Shown: piece after piece, positions 24,294-33,861 of the stretch
How the letters are laid out: each line of letters opens with the position of its first letter
Numbering within the stretch: the first letter of the stretch is position 1
Assembly (NCBI GenBank): GCA_036268775.1
Contig: DATATM010000021.1
Location: forward strand, 33,023 to 97,022
Direction: 5' to 3'
Length of the DNA stretch: 64,000 nucleotides
From: DASZIT01 sp036268775
GTDB lineage: Bacteria > Actinomycetota > Acidimicrobiia > Acidimicrobiales > RAAP-2
Made by a program: the position numbers and the translations under genes
The notes under the pieces: generated by a model
Databases searched by the model: none
What the model saw: the letters and a program-made list of their open reading frames with translations, nothing else
Told to the model about the DNA's origin: nothing

Positions 24294-26309
24294 GTGGCCA
24301 ACCCCTCATCCGGAACGCAACGCCGGTTGCGGCCCGAGCAGTTCACCAAGGGTCTGAATCCACGCCAACGGGAGGCGGTGGAGCACGGGGAGGGCCCGCT
24401 GCTGGTGCTGGCCGGGGCCGGGAGCGGAAAGACCAAGGTCCTCACCAGCCGGATCGGCTATCTGATCGCCTCAGGGGCGGTAACTCCCGAACAGGTACTG
24501 GCCATCACCTTTACCAACAAGGCCGCCCGGGAGATGAAAGAGCGCCTGGCTGCCTCCCTCGGCCCGATGGCCGCCGATATGTGGGTCTCCACCTTCCACA
24601 GCGCCTGCGTGCGGATGCTCCGGCCTTACGCCGCCCGGGTCGGGCTCACCCGGCAGTTCACCATCCTCTCCGAGGATGACGGTAAGCGGCTGCTGCGCGA
24701 CATATCTGACGACCTCAACGTGGACGTCAAGCAGATACCGGTGGGCGGGTCGAAGGCGGCCATCAGCTCGGCCAAAAATCGTCTGGTCGACCCCCGCCAG
24801 CTGGCCGTCGAGACCTCGGATGACCGATCCAGTGCCCACGCCCGCATCTACCGGGAGTACCAACGCCGGATGGTCGCCTCCGACTCGGTCGACTTCGACG
24901 ATCTGCTGGTCCACGTGGTCCGCCTCCTCACCGAGCACCCCGATGTCCGGAGCCACTACCAGTCCCGTTTCGCCCACGTCCTGGTGGACGAGTACCAGGA
25001 CACCAACCGGGCCCAGAGCGTCATCGTCGAACAGCTGGCCGCCCAGCACCTGAACGTCTGCTGCGTCGGCGACGGCGACCAGTCCATCTACGGCTTCCGG
25101 GCCGCCGACATCGGCAACATCCTCAACTTCACCCGTACCTTCCCGACCGCCACCACCGTGGTACTCGAACAGAACTTTCGTTCGACCGGCACCATCCTCG
25201 ATGCCGCCAACGCGGTGATCGCCTGCAATCCCACCCGACCGGACAAGCACCTCTGGACCCAGGCGGGCGAGGGGAACCTGATCGCCCTGCGGGCGGCCGA
25301 CGACGAAGCCGACGAAGCATTGTGGCTGGCCGACGAAGTCGCAACCCTGGTGAGGGAGGGCGCCAAACCCGGTGAAATCGCCATCCTCTGCCGGGCCAAG
25401 ACCCTGGCTCGACCCATCGAGGCGGAGATCGTCCGCCGGGGCATCCCCTGCCGGACGGTCGGCGGGACCTCGTTCTTCGACCGCAAGGAGATCAAGGACC
25501 TGTTGGCCTACCTCCGGCTGGCCGACAACCCCCAGGACGAGCTGTCCTTCCGGCGCTGCGTCAACGTGCCCCGGCGGGCGGTGGGTGACGCCAGCATCAA
25601 AAAGGTCCGGGCCTTCGCCCAGACCTATGCCCTCGGGCTCGACGAGGCGCTGGCCCGGCGGCGGGAGATCGAGGACCTTCCCAAGCTGGCCCTGGCCGGG
25701 CTGGACGGCTTCCTCCAGCTGCTCGACGCTGTCCGGGGGGCGGCGGAGACGGGAGGGGCGCTCGCTGCCATCGATGCCATCACCGCCGACGGCGAGTTCC
25801 TGCGCCAGTTGCTCGACGCCGCCGTCGATGACGAAGAGCGGCAGTATCGACAGGAAAGTCTCGACCAGTTGCGGGCCATCGCCGGCGACCACCCCACCAT
25901 CGAGTCGTTCTTGGACATGGCCGGGCTGATCACCGACGCCGACGATTCGGACGACGACCGGTCGCGGGTGTCGTTGATGACGATCCACGCCGCCAAGGGA
26001 TTGGAGTTCGGGGCTGTCTTCGTGGTGGGGATGGAAGAGGGCGTCTTCCCGGATCGCCGGTGCCTGGACGAGGGGCAGGTGGAAGAGGAGCGTCGGCTCG
26101 CCTACGTCGCCATCACCCGGGCTCGCCGCCGGCTCTACCTCTCCCATGCCCGGCGTCGCCGGTCCTTCAACAAGATGGTCGAACACGACCGCAGCCGCTT
26201 CCTCGACGAGATCCCCGAGGAGCTGATCCACTTCTTGGATGTGCCGCTTCAGACGACCGCCGAGGTCGTCGGGCGCTTCGCCGCCATGCGGGCCACCCTG
26301 GGCGTCTGA
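24294..26309 (+). CDS. UvrD/PcrA/Rep-family 3'-5' DNA helicase
   Basis: 671-residue superfamily 1A helicase. Motifs in order: Q-motif LNPRQREAVEH (21-31), Walker A GAGSGKT (41-47), TFTNKAAREM, the DExx box VLVDEYQDTN, VGDGDQSIYGFR, QNFRST, VSLMTIHAAKGLEFGAVFVVG, and the final LAYVAITRARRRLYL. It is a little shorter than typical PcrA/UvrD (about 720-780), missing some C-terminal tail. It would act in excision repair or in removing proteins from DNA. GTG start fits a leaderless transcript. A second SF1 helicase elsewhere in the genome cannot be excluded, so no gene symbol is given. Confidence 0.93.
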   Translation: MANPSSGTQRRLRPEQFTKGLNPRQREAVEHGEGPLLVLAGAGSGKTKVLTSRIGYLIASGAVTPEQVLAITFTNKAAREMKERLAASLGPMAADMWVSTFHSACVRMLRPYAARVGLTRQFTILSEDDGKRLLRDISDDLNVDVKQIPVGGSKAAISSAKNRLVDPRQLAVETSDDRSSAHARIYREYQRRMVASDSVDFDDLLVHVVRLLTEHPDVRSHYQSRFAHVLVDEYQDTNRAQSVIVEQLAAQHLNVCCVGDGDQSIYGFRAADIGNILNFTRTFPTATTVVLEQNFRSTGTILDAANAVIACNPTRPDKHLWTQAGEGNLIALRAADDEADEALWLADEVATLVREGAKPGEIAILCRAKTLARPIEAEIVRRGIPCRTVGGTSFFDRKEIKDLLAYLRLADNPQDELSFRRCVNVPRRAVGDASIKKVRAFAQTYALGLDEALARRREIEDLPKLALAGLDGFLQLLDAVRGAAETGGALAAIDAITADGEFLRQLLDAAVDDEERQYRQESLDQLRAIAGDHPTIESFLDMAGLITDADDSDDDRSRVSLMTIHAAKGLEFGAVFVVGMEEGVFPDRRCLDEGQVEEERRLAYVAITRARRRLYLSHARRRRSFNKMVEHDRSRFLDEIPEELIHFLDVPLQTTAEVVGRFAAMRATLGV

Positions 26310-26343
26310 CCCGGGGCGGTACGGAGCCGGGCCGCACGCTCGC

Positions 26344-26349
26344 TATCGT
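26344..26349 (+). promoter_or_regulatory. -10 element for the lipoprotein gene
   Basis: TATCGT, 11 bases before the ATG at 26361. The 51-base gap after the helicase gene otherwise holds no hairpin. Confidence 0.35.
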
Positions 26350-26360
26350 CGTCCCCAGGC

Positions 26361-27539
26361 ATGGGACCACGACGGAGAAGCAACGAGGCGGGGCGACGTT
26401 CGTTCCCCGGGGGGCCGGCGACCGCCATCACCCTGGTGATGGCTGCCTCCGTGGCGCTCGGCGGCTGTTCTCTGTTCTCCTCCACCCCCCCCACCACCAC
26501 CCCTCGCCGTTCCCTCTCCCCTTCCGGATCGGTCGGCTACGTGGTCTGCCCGAATGCGGTGACCCCGGTGGAGCTGGCCCGGGACAACACCGTCGAGCCG
26601 GACATCCCCCTCCCCATCTCCGGCACCCCGGCCCCCGGCGACTTTGCCATTGCCTCCTCCCCCAACGGTCACTGGGCCTACGTGGTGACCTCCCAGCCGG
26701 TGGCGGCCACCCCGTCGTCCCTCCCCACCACCCAGAACCTGGTGATCCCCATCAACCTGGTGACCCAACGGGCCGGGACCCCCATCGTCATCCCCGGCAC
26801 CGGCAGCACCCACAGCCTGGTGGTGTTCCCCGACGGCAGCACCCTGGTCGCCTCCAGCGGCTCCACCCTGGTTCCCATCGACCTGACCGACAACAAGGTG
26901 GGGACCCCACTCGACCTCGGGGCCGGCCACACCGTGTTCGGCATGGTCCTCAACCCGGGCGGCACCGCGCTGTACGCCCTGGTCACCGATGCGGTGATCC
27001 CGGTGGACCCCGGGCACGCCACCGCCGGGGCGCCCATACCCACCGGATTGACGGTGTCCTCGGTCGACTCCCCCCATGGCATCGCCATCAGCCACGATGG
27101 ATCCACGGTCTACGTCATCGGCCAGGGGGGCAAGGACTTCGGCGGCCGGTTGCTCCCCATCACGGTGGCGAGCCGGGCCCTCCAACCCGAGGCGTCATTC
27201 GACCAGTTCGGCATCGCCTCGCCGGCCTCGCTGATCGTCTCGCCGACCGGCTCGGCCGCCTACGTCGTCGACTCGGCCAACAACTGGGTGAATCCGGTGA
27301 CGCTGTCGGGGACCCCCACTCCCACCCCGACGCCGCCGGTACGGTTGCCGGCGCTGGCCGGAGTGGCCGGGGGCACCCAGCACCCGAGCGACATCGCCCT
27401 GGCCTTGGACGGGGTCACCGCCTTCATCGTGGACGGGTTCGACGCCTTGCTCCCCTACGACACCGCCACCCAGCAGTTCGGCCGCCCGGTCAAAGTCTGC
27501 ACCGGGGCGTCGTCGATGACCATCGCCCCGTCCCCCTGA
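26361..27539 (+). CDS. Secreted lipoprotein with a predicted beta-propeller
   Basis: 392-residue protein with a basic N-terminus, a hydrophobic segment and the lipobox LGGC (C36), so anchored to the outer face of the membrane. After a Thr/Pro/Ser linker come repeated blade-like units with the pattern SPNGHWAYVVT, FPDGSTLVASS, NPGGTALYALV, SHDGSTVYVIG, SPTGSAAYVVD, typical of YVTN/NHL-type seven-bladed propellers. No catalytic site is visible; a binding or scaffolding role is likely. Monocistronic. Confidence 0.8.
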   Translation: MGPRRRSNEAGRRSFPGGPATAITLVMAASVALGGCSLFSSTPPTTTPRRSLSPSGSVGYVVCPNAVTPVELARDNTVEPDIPLPISGTPAPGDFAIASSPNGHWAYVVTSQPVAATPSSLPTTQNLVIPINLVTQRAGTPIVIPGTGSTHSLVVFPDGSTLVASSGSTLVPIDLTDNKVGTPLDLGAGHTVFGMVLNPGGTALYALVTDAVIPVDPGHATAGAPIPTGLTVSSVDSPHGIAISHDGSTVYVIGQGGKDFGGRLLPITVASRALQPEASFDQFGIASPASLIVSPTGSAAYVVDSANNWVNPVTLSGTPTPTPTPPVRLPALAGVAGGTQHPSDIALALDGVTAFIVDGFDALLPYDTATQQFGRPVKVCTGASSMTIAPSP

Positions 27540-27576
27540 CCCGACTCCCTTGACGCCGACGCCGGCGGCGACGAGT

Positions 27577-29082
27577 TCAGGCGGTCTGGCTCTCGGCACC
27601 CTCGTCGGTGGGCCCGAACCCGGAGACCTGGACGGCGGCCGCCGCGTCCTTGTTCCGGTAGGTGGCCGGCGGCAGCTTGGCCGCCTCCAGGAGCTCGTCG
27701 AGAGCCAGCGGGATGCTGGCGGCCAGCCCCCAGACTTTCGGCATCGTCTCCGGGCAGGAGATGATCCCCCAGTACATGATGCCCCGGTAGCTCATGATGG
27801 TGATGTTGACACCCATACCCTCCATTACCGGGCCGAGCGGGAACCCGCACTCGAGTTCGGACCCTCCGAGATAGAGGGGGAAGTCAGGACCGGGCACGTT
27901 GGAGATGACCAGGTTGGCGATGGGACGATGCTTGTCCGCCAGCTGCATCCGGCTGTAGAGACGGGCGGCATTGGCAAAGACGTTGGGAGTGGCGTGTTCC
28001 GCCCAGTTGAGGAGGGTGTCCGCCCCCAGGGCATTGTGCTCTTCCTTTGCCCCCTTGGTGCCCTGGTGGATGGCCTCGACCCGCTCGAGGGGGTCGTCGA
28101 GCTGGGACGGGAGTTGCACGAACATCGACGAGACCTTGTTGGAGCCCCGCACGTTCTCGGTGGCGGTTCGCACCGAGACCGGAACCACCGCCACCAGCGG
28201 CTTGTCCGGCAACTCGTCCCCCTGGATGAGGAAGTTCCGGAGGGCCCCGGTGCAGACGGCCAGGACGATGTCGTTGACGGTGACCCCGAGCGCCGACTTC
28301 AACCGCTTCACGTCGTCCAGCCCGATGGCGGTGAAGGCCACCGAACGCCGCTTGGACAGCGCGCCGTTGAACGAGGTGCGAGGCGCCGACAGCGGGAGCG
28401 CCGCCTTGCCGAGCCCCGGTCGGTCCTCCGAACCGATGCGCACCTTTCGCACGTTCAGCACCCGTTGGCCGGTCCGCACCAGGTCCCGGGTGATCTTGAA
28501 GGGGGTCATGGCCCGGTCGACGGTGGCCTGGCTCATCAGCTCGAGTCCCGAGGGGATCCGATCGTCGAGGAGCCGTTCGGGTGGAGCCGGGAGTGGCCCG
28601 GGGTCGGCGGCCAGATCGAAGAGGATGGAGAGGAGTTCAGCCCCCGAGACGCCGTCCACCGTGGAGTGGTGCATCTTGGTGACGAAGCCCACCCGGTCAT
28701 GGGCGAGGCCTTCGATGATCCACATCTCCCACAGCGGCTTGGACCTGTCGAGTTGGCGCCCGGCGATGTCGCCGGCGATGTCGGCCAACTCCCGGAGGCC
28801 GCCGGGCTTGGGCACCGCCGCCAGCCGGACGTGGTAGTCGATGTCGAAATCGGGGTCGTCCACCCAGACCGGGTGGCCCCAGCGTAGTGGGACCTCCACC
28901 AGCCGACGCTGGAAGACCGGGGCCTGGGGGAGGCGGGCGGCGATCATCTCCTTCAGCCGGGGGAACGAGTAGCCCCCGGGGACGGTGGCCGGATCCACCA
29001 CCGAAGTCATCACCACATGCATGTGGAGGCTGGGGGTCTCGAGATACAGAAAGCTGGCGTCGAGGCCGCTGAGTCGTTCCAT
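27577..29082 (-). CDS. Wax ester synthase / diacylglycerol O-acyltransferase (WS/DGAT)
   Basis: 501-residue bifunctional acyltransferase making triacylglycerol or wax ester storage lipid from acyl-CoA. The catalytic HHxxxDG appears as HHSTVDG (138-144), the N-terminus MERLSGLDASFLYLET matches the family start, and the C-terminal WES domain has NLVISNVPGPDFPLYL. Strong ribosome site AGGAGGGGG before the ATG. It is divergent from a LipC-like esterase, the same pairing as M. tuberculosis Rv0221/Rv0220, implying local control of lipid storage and release. Confidence 0.93.
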   Translation of the reverse strand: MERLSGLDASFLYLETPSLHMHVVMTSVVDPATVPGGYSFPRLKEMIAARLPQAPVFQRRLVEVPLRWGHPVWVDDPDFDIDYHVRLAAVPKPGGLRELADIAGDIAGRQLDRSKPLWEMWIIEGLAHDRVGFVTKMHHSTVDGVSGAELLSILFDLAADPGPLPAPPERLLDDRIPSGLELMSQATVDRAMTPFKITRDLVRTGQRVLNVRKVRIGSEDRPGLGKAALPLSAPRTSFNGALSKRRSVAFTAIGLDDVKRLKSALGVTVNDIVLAVCTGALRNFLIQGDELPDKPLVAVVPVSVRTATENVRGSNKVSSMFVQLPSQLDDPLERVEAIHQGTKGAKEEHNALGADTLLNWAEHATPNVFANAARLYSRMQLADKHRPIANLVISNVPGPDFPLYLGGSELECGFPLGPVMEGMGVNITIMSYRGIMYWGIISCPETMPKVWGLAASIPLALDELLEAAKLPPATYRNKDAAAAVQVSGFGPTDEGAESQTA

Positions 29083-29132
29083 GGCGTCCCCCCCTCCTGT
29101 TTGGTCAGCTGGTCACCCAGGCGCCGGCCGGA

Positions 29133-30407
29133 ATGAATTCCTCACCCGGTGGCTTGATGGTGTTTCATGGTGCGATGTCCTGGGGACTCCTGGCCGTCAG
29201 CATTGTCGCTGTATTCCTCACGGTCAACGCCTTTTCTCCCTTACGCAGGGAGCCCTTCACCGTGATCAGCTTCGCCCTGGGATGGATTCCGGGCGAATTG
29301 CCCATCCAGGTGATGCTGGTCGAGGCGATCGTGGTGCTGATCCTGGCCCGGGAAGGCGCCCTCCACCACTGGACCGGCTGGGTGGGGCTGGCCCTCACCG
29401 CCGCCTCCTGGGCGGGGCTGATCCGCCTGGCCTTCGTGGCCCGGGAGGCCAAGGGTCTGGTGGACACCGCCTTGGCCGAGGCCACCATGGGGCCGGTGGA
29501 CGTGGAAGGGTTCGACTCCAGCCCGGCCTGGAATTACTGGTGGCGGTTGGCCATCGCCGTCCCCTTCCGGTGGCGGGCCATCCGCCGGATCCGGAACATC
29601 GACTACTGGGGCGACGGCCTCGGCCGCCACCGCCTCGATATCCTGCAGCCCCGCGGCGGACCCCCCCAGCCCGGACCGGTCCTGGTCTACATCCACGGGG
29701 GTGCCTGGGTGATCGGGGACAAGCGTCAACAGGGCATTCCGATGATGCACGAGCTGATCCAGCGGGGCTGGGTCTGCGTGGCCATCAACTACCGGCTGAG
29801 CCCTAAGGCCACCTGGCCGGACCATATCGTCGACTGCAAGCGGGCGGTGGCCTGGGTACGAGCCCACATCGCCGAGTACGGAGGCGACCCCAGCTTCATC
29901 GCCGTCTCCGGCGGATCCGCCGGGGGGCACCTCTCGGCCCTGGTCGCCCTCACCCCGGACGACCCGGACTGGCAGCCGGGGTTCGAGGACGCCGACACCT
30001 CGGTCGACGCCTGCATCCCCTACTACGGGGTCTACGACATGACCGGCGACCCCGAGCAATCCGGGGCCTACGGTCCCGGCCTCCTCGAGTTGCTGGAGGA
30101 GAAGGTGATGAAACTGCCGATCGAAGGGAACCGCCCGGTGTTCGAGCAGGCCTCCCCCACTTGCCGGGTGACCAGCTCCGCCCCCCCGATGTTCGTGTTC
30201 CACGGGGTCAACGACACCCTGGTCCCGCTGGAGGTCGCCCGGCGGTTCGTCCAGCGGCTGCGGGAGGTCTCCGGTTCCCCGGTCGGCTACGTGGAGCTGC
30301 CCCGTACCCAGCACGCCTTCGACGTCCTCGCCTCCATCCGGTGCCGGCACACCACCATCGGGGCCGTCCGGTTCCTGGAGGGGATGCGGTCGAGGGTGGA
30401 CCGCTGA
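29133..30407 (+). CDS. Membrane-anchored alpha/beta-hydrolase (LipC-like esterase)
   Basis: 424-residue esterase. Three hydrophobic segments in the first 115 residues anchor it, then comes a hormone-sensitive-lipase-type hydrolase domain with the oxyanion motif HGGAW (near 188), the nucleophile motif GGSAGG (near 260), a catalytic Asp in GVNDTLVP, and the His in RTQHAFD. It would hydrolyse short or medium acyl esters at the membrane. ATG 29133 is the upstream choice; Met at 29157 or 29172 is also possible since the first hydrophobic segment starts after them. Divergent from WS/DGAT with 50 bases between. Confidence 0.88.
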   Translation: MNSSPGGLMVFHGAMSWGLLAVSIVAVFLTVNAFSPLRREPFTVISFALGWIPGELPIQVMLVEAIVVLILAREGALHHWTGWVGLALTAASWAGLIRLAFVAREAKGLVDTALAEATMGPVDVEGFDSSPAWNYWWRLAIAVPFRWRAIRRIRNIDYWGDGLGRHRLDILQPRGGPPQPGPVLVYIHGGAWVIGDKRQQGIPMMHELIQRGWVCVAINYRLSPKATWPDHIVDCKRAVAWVRAHIAEYGGDPSFIAVSGGSAGGHLSALVALTPDDPDWQPGFEDADTSVDACIPYYGVYDMTGDPEQSGAYGPGLLELLEEKVMKLPIEGNRPVFEQASPTCRVTSSAPPMFVFHGVNDTLVPLEVARRFVQRLREVSGSPVGYVELPRTQHAFDVLASIRCRHTTIGAVRFLEGMRSRVDR

Positions 30408-30556
30408 TCAAGCGACGCCGCCGCCGGGTGCTAGACAGTCCCAAGCGTTTCTGACGTACAGTCAGATTCGACGTAGAGTCAGATCAATGGGGATCTGGGC
30501 CCGCGATGGTCGTGAAAACGACCCGGGAGAGCCAGATCAATGAATGAGGGGGAGCG
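30408..30556. other. Control region of the liv-type ABC operon
   Basis: 149 bases with two direct repeats of 17-base period, GACGTACAGTCAGATTC at 30453 and GACGTAGAGTCAGATCA at 30470; the first also lies in an inverted repeat. No -10/-35 pair is certain. A third shortened copy, GAGAGCCAGATCAATGA, lies near 30527. Confidence 0.45.
30450..30466. promoter_or_regulatory. Inverted repeat upstream of the substrate-binding protein gene
   Basis: TCTGAC-GTACA-GTCAGA: perfect 6-base arms with a 5-base spacer, overlapping the first of two direct repeats. It looks like a repressor or activator site for the transporter operon; the binding protein is unknown. Confidence 0.45.
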
Positions 30557-31855
30557 TTGAAAGCTGCATCCTGGAAGGTTCGCATGGCTGCCGCGGGGAT
30601 GGCCGTCCTGGTGGGGGCGACCGGCGTCGCCTGCAGCTCGACCAAAACCGCGACGACCGCCACCACCGCGGCGGGAGGATCGAAGATCCCCACCAGCGCC
30701 TTCAGCGACCACACCGGGATCACCTCGACGTCGGTGCAGCTCGGGAACATCTCGACGCTCGACTTGGGGCTGTTCAAAGGGGCGGCGGTCGGCACCGAGG
30801 CCTACGCCGACTACGTCAACTCCACCGGCGGGATCAACGGCCGGACCCTCAAGGTCAACAGCGGCAACGACGGCTACAACAACGGGGCCAACAACAAGTC
30901 GCTGACCCAGTCGGCCATCTCGTCGGACTTCGCACTGGTGGGCAGCTTCTCCCTCAACGACAGTTTCGGCGGAACCGTGCTGGCCCAGAATCCCGGCATG
31001 CCCGACGTGTCGGTCACCCTCGACCCGGCCACCAACAAGCTGGCCAACGTGGTCAGCCCGGTCCCGCTCGGCAGCGGATGGGAGTTGGGCCCGCTGCAGT
31101 ACTTCAAGCAGAAGTTCCCGGCCGGGGTCACCGCGGTCGGCTCGTTGATCGCCGACCAGCCCTCGGCCCAGGCCCAGTGGCTGGGGGAGAAGGCGGCCAT
31201 GGAGCACGTCGGCTACAAAGTGATCTACGACAACACCTTCCCGATCACCCAGACCGACTTCACCCCGAACATCATCGCCATGAAGAACGCCGGAGTGAAG
31301 ATGCTGTTCATCGAACAGATGCCGGTCAACTACGCCTCCGCGGTGATCAAGGCGCTCAACCAGCAGAACTACCACCCGACCGTGGTCCTCGGGGCCTCCA
31401 CCTACAGCTCCACCCTGGTGTCGACGTCCGGTGGGGCGGCCGCCACCAATGGGGACTATCTCGAGCAGAACGCCTCCCTCTACCTGGGTGAGGACCAGTC
31501 CACCATTCCGGCGGTGGGCACCTTCCTCAAATGGGTGGCCGTGGCGGCTCCCGGGTTCAAGCCCGACCTCTTCACCCTCTACGGCTGGGTCTCGGCCGAG
31601 CTCTTCGCCCAAGGCCTGCAGAATGCCGGCGCCAACCCGAGCCGGGGCTCGCTGTTGCAGGCCCTGTCCAAGGTGACCGCCTTCAACGGGAACAACATCA
31701 TCGCTCCCACCAATCCGGCCCAGAAGACCAACGGCAATTGCTACCTGCTGGCCCAGATCCAGAATGGGCAGATCCAACGGCTCGATGATCCCTCGGTCAC
31801 CAGCAGCACCCATGGGTATCGTTGCGATTACAGCTACTATCCCCCTGCGTCGTGA
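30557..31855 (+). CDS. Branched-chain-amino-acid-type ABC transporter substrate-binding lipoprotein
   Basis: 432-residue periplasmic-binding-protein fold type I (LivK/Peripla_BP_6). It has a signal peptide with lipobox GVAC (C26) followed by a Thr/Ala linker. The mature part starts with the family pattern ISTLDLGLFKGAAVGTEAYA and contains the ligand domain motifs YNNGANNKSL, GSFSLNDSFGG and a hinge near LFIEQMPVN. The TTG start is preceded by GAGGGGGAGCG. The ligand could be amino acid, amide or aromatic acid. It heads an operon with permease and two ATPases. Confidence 0.9.
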   Translation: MKAASWKVRMAAAGMAVLVGATGVACSSTKTATTATTAAGGSKIPTSAFSDHTGITSTSVQLGNISTLDLGLFKGAAVGTEAYADYVNSTGGINGRTLKVNSGNDGYNNGANNKSLTQSAISSDFALVGSFSLNDSFGGTVLAQNPGMPDVSVTLDPATNKLANVVSPVPLGSGWELGPLQYFKQKFPAGVTAVGSLIADQPSAQAQWLGEKAAMEHVGYKVIYDNTFPITQTDFTPNIIAMKNAGVKMLFIEQMPVNYASAVIKALNQQNYHPTVVLGASTYSSTLVSTSGGAAATNGDYLEQNASLYLGEDQSTIPAVGTFLKWVAVAAPGFKPDLFTLYGWVSAELFAQGLQNAGANPSRGSLLQALSKVTAFNGNNIIAPTNPAQKTNGNCYLLAQIQNGQIQRLDDPSVTSSTHGYRCDYSYYPPAS

Positions 31856-31917
31856 CGGTACCGCTCGACAACGGATTCGACTGAAATGAGCCCAGCCCAG
31901 GTGACGGAGCCGGATCG

Positions 31918-33861
31918 GTGACCAGCTTTCTGCAGTACACCATCTTCGGCGTGATCCTGGGCGCCGGGTTCGCCATCGCCGCCACCGGCCTGGTGGTGAC
32001 CTACACCACCTCGGGGGTCTTCAACTTCGCCCATGGGGCCGTCGGGATGATCGCCGCCTTCGGCTACTGGGAGTTGGTGGTCAACCATCACGTGCCGGTG
32101 GTGTGGGCCCTGGTAATCATCTTGTTGGTGGGGGCCCCGATCGCCGGGGCGTTGGTGGAGCGGGTGCTGATGCGGCACCTCCACGGGGCGTCGGCGGAGC
32201 GACCGATCATGGTGACCCTTGGGCTGCTGGTCATCCTCACCGGGGTGGCCACCATCGTGTGGACCCCGAGCCGGCAGTATCAGCTCAACCCGATCATCTC
32301 CGGCCAGTTCCGGCTGGCAGGGATCAACCTCCAGTACCAACAGGTCTTCACCATCGGGATCGCCATCGTCCTGGTGATCGGCCTCCGTTTCCTGTTCTCG
32401 TCCACCCGCATCGGGGTCGGGTTGCGGGCGGTGGTTGACGACCCGAGCCTGCTGGCCATGTCGGGGGCGTCGCCGGACAGAATGAGCCAGTACGGCTGGA
32501 TCCTCGGGTTCATGATGGCGGCGCTGGCCGGAGTCCTGCTGGCGCTCACCCAGGAGCAGACCGGGATCAGCATTGTGGCCATGACCCTGTTGGTGGTCAA
32601 CGGCTATGCCGCCGCCATCGTGGGCCGGCTGAAGAACATCCCGGTGACGTTCATCGCCGCCATCGCCATCGGCCTGGCCGAGGACTACATCATCTACTAC
32701 CTGCTTCCCCACCTGTCCCAGAGCCTCAACTCGGATATCACCCTGGCCCTGCCGATGGTGTTCCTGTTCATCGCCCTGGTGATGCTCCCCTCGGTCCGGC
32801 TCCGGGCGGTCGGTCGCCTGAGCACCGTCCGGGTCCCCCGGATGCCGAACGGCAAGGAGTCCCTGGCCGGGGGAGCCATCTTCGTGATCCTGGCGGTGGT
32901 GGCCACTTTCGTGTTCAACGGGGTGATGGTGAAGGGGAACGACCTCCTCAATCTGGGCGGCGACATCATGGCCCTCGGCATCGTCGGGCTGTCCCTGGTG
33001 CTGCTCACCGGCTACTCCGGCCAGGTGTCGTTGTGCCAGTTCTCCTTCATGGGCATCGGGGCGTTCCTGATGGGCAAGGTGGCCGGGGGTGGATCGCTGC
33101 TCGGCCTGCTGGCCGCCGCGCTGATCTGCGGGGTCCTCGGGGCCCTGGTGGCGCTCCCGACCCTCCGGCTCCGGTCGCTGTACTTCGCGCTGGCCACCTT
33201 CGCCTTCGCCGACGCCGTCAACCAAGGCTTCTTCCAGGATTCCCGGGTGTTCGGCGGCGGCATCAACGTCGGGAGAATCGTGCTGCCCGGGCTGTCGTTC
33301 GGCGGCAACCGGTCTGAGTTCCTGTTGTTGACCGCGGTCTTCGTGCTCCTGGCCCAGCTGGTGCTGTTCGTCCGCCGGAGTCTGTTCGGGCGGCGACTGG
33401 TGGCCATGAACGACTCGCCGGCCGCCTATGCCACCGTGGGCCTCAACCCGGCCGTCACCAAGGTGGCCGCCTTCGCCATCGCCGCGGCGATGGCCGGCAT
33501 TGCCGGCGGCCTTTTCGCCACCGTCAACCAAACCGTCGGCGCCTCCGACTTCGACTTCTTCTCGGGGATCATCTTCGTCCTGTTCGTCACCGTCTGGAGT
33601 ATCCGGACGGTGAGCGGGGCGTTCCTGGCCGCCGTCACCTTCGTGGTGTTGAACACCTTCTGGCCCAAGGGCCTGGGGCTGGTGGCCGGAGCCGGGATCA
33701 TCCTCATCGGCCGGGCCGCCAACGGGGTGATCGGGATCGACCGGCTGTCCACCTTGTTGCCGCTTCCCTGGCTCAAGCGGGCGGCTTCCGGCGGTTCGTC
33801 AGAGGTGCCGGTGGGCACCGGAGCCGTGGCGATCGGGGGTGAGGCTCGTGTCGCTGGTTGA
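31918..33861 (+). CDS. Fused LivH-LivM permease of a branched-chain-type ABC transporter
   Basis: 647-residue integral membrane protein. Residues 1 to about 290 are a LivH-type permease (TYTTSGVFNFAHGAVGMIAA, the GLRAVVDDPSLLAMSG loop) and about 320-610 a LivM-type permease (LSLVLLTGYSGQVSLCQFSF, FGRRLVAMNDSPAAYATVGL loop), so the two permeases normally encoded by livH and livM are one chain. Both EAA-like cytoplasmic loops that contact the ATPases remain. GTG start; it overlaps livG by 23 bases. Confidence 0.9.
   Translation: MTSFLQYTIFGVILGAGFAIAATGLVVTYTTSGVFNFAHGAVGMIAAFGYWELVVNHHVPVVWALVIILLVGAPIAGALVERVLMRHLHGASAERPIMVTLGLLVILTGVATIVWTPSRQYQLNPIISGQFRLAGINLQYQQVFTIGIAIVLVIGLRFLFSSTRIGVGLRAVVDDPSLLAMSGASPDRMSQYGWILGFMMAALAGVLLALTQEQTGISIVAMTLLVVNGYAAAIVGRLKNIPVTFIAAIAIGLAEDYIIYYLLPHLSQSLNSDITLALPMVFLFIALVMLPSVRLRAVGRLSTVRVPRMPNGKESLAGGAIFVILAVVATFVFNGVMVKGNDLLNLGGDIMALGIVGLSLVLLTGYSGQVSLCQFSFMGIGAFLMGKVAGGGSLLGLLAAALICGVLGALVALPTLRLRSLYFALATFAFADAVNQGFFQDSRVFGGGINVGRIVLPGLSFGGNRSEFLLLTAVFVLLAQLVLFVRRSLFGRRLVAMNDSPAAYATVGLNPAVTKVAAFAIAAAMAGIAGGLFATVNQTVGASDFDFFSGIIFVLFVTVWSIRTVSGAFLAAVTFVVLNTFWPKGLGLVAGAGIILIGRAANGVIGIDRLSTLLPLPWLKRAASGGSSEVPVGTGAVAIGGEARVAG

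Noticed and set aside
31837..33531. 564-residue minus-strand frame opposite the LivHM permease
   Set aside because: His/Asp/Gln-rich antisense translation of a hydrophobic membrane gene; not a protein family.
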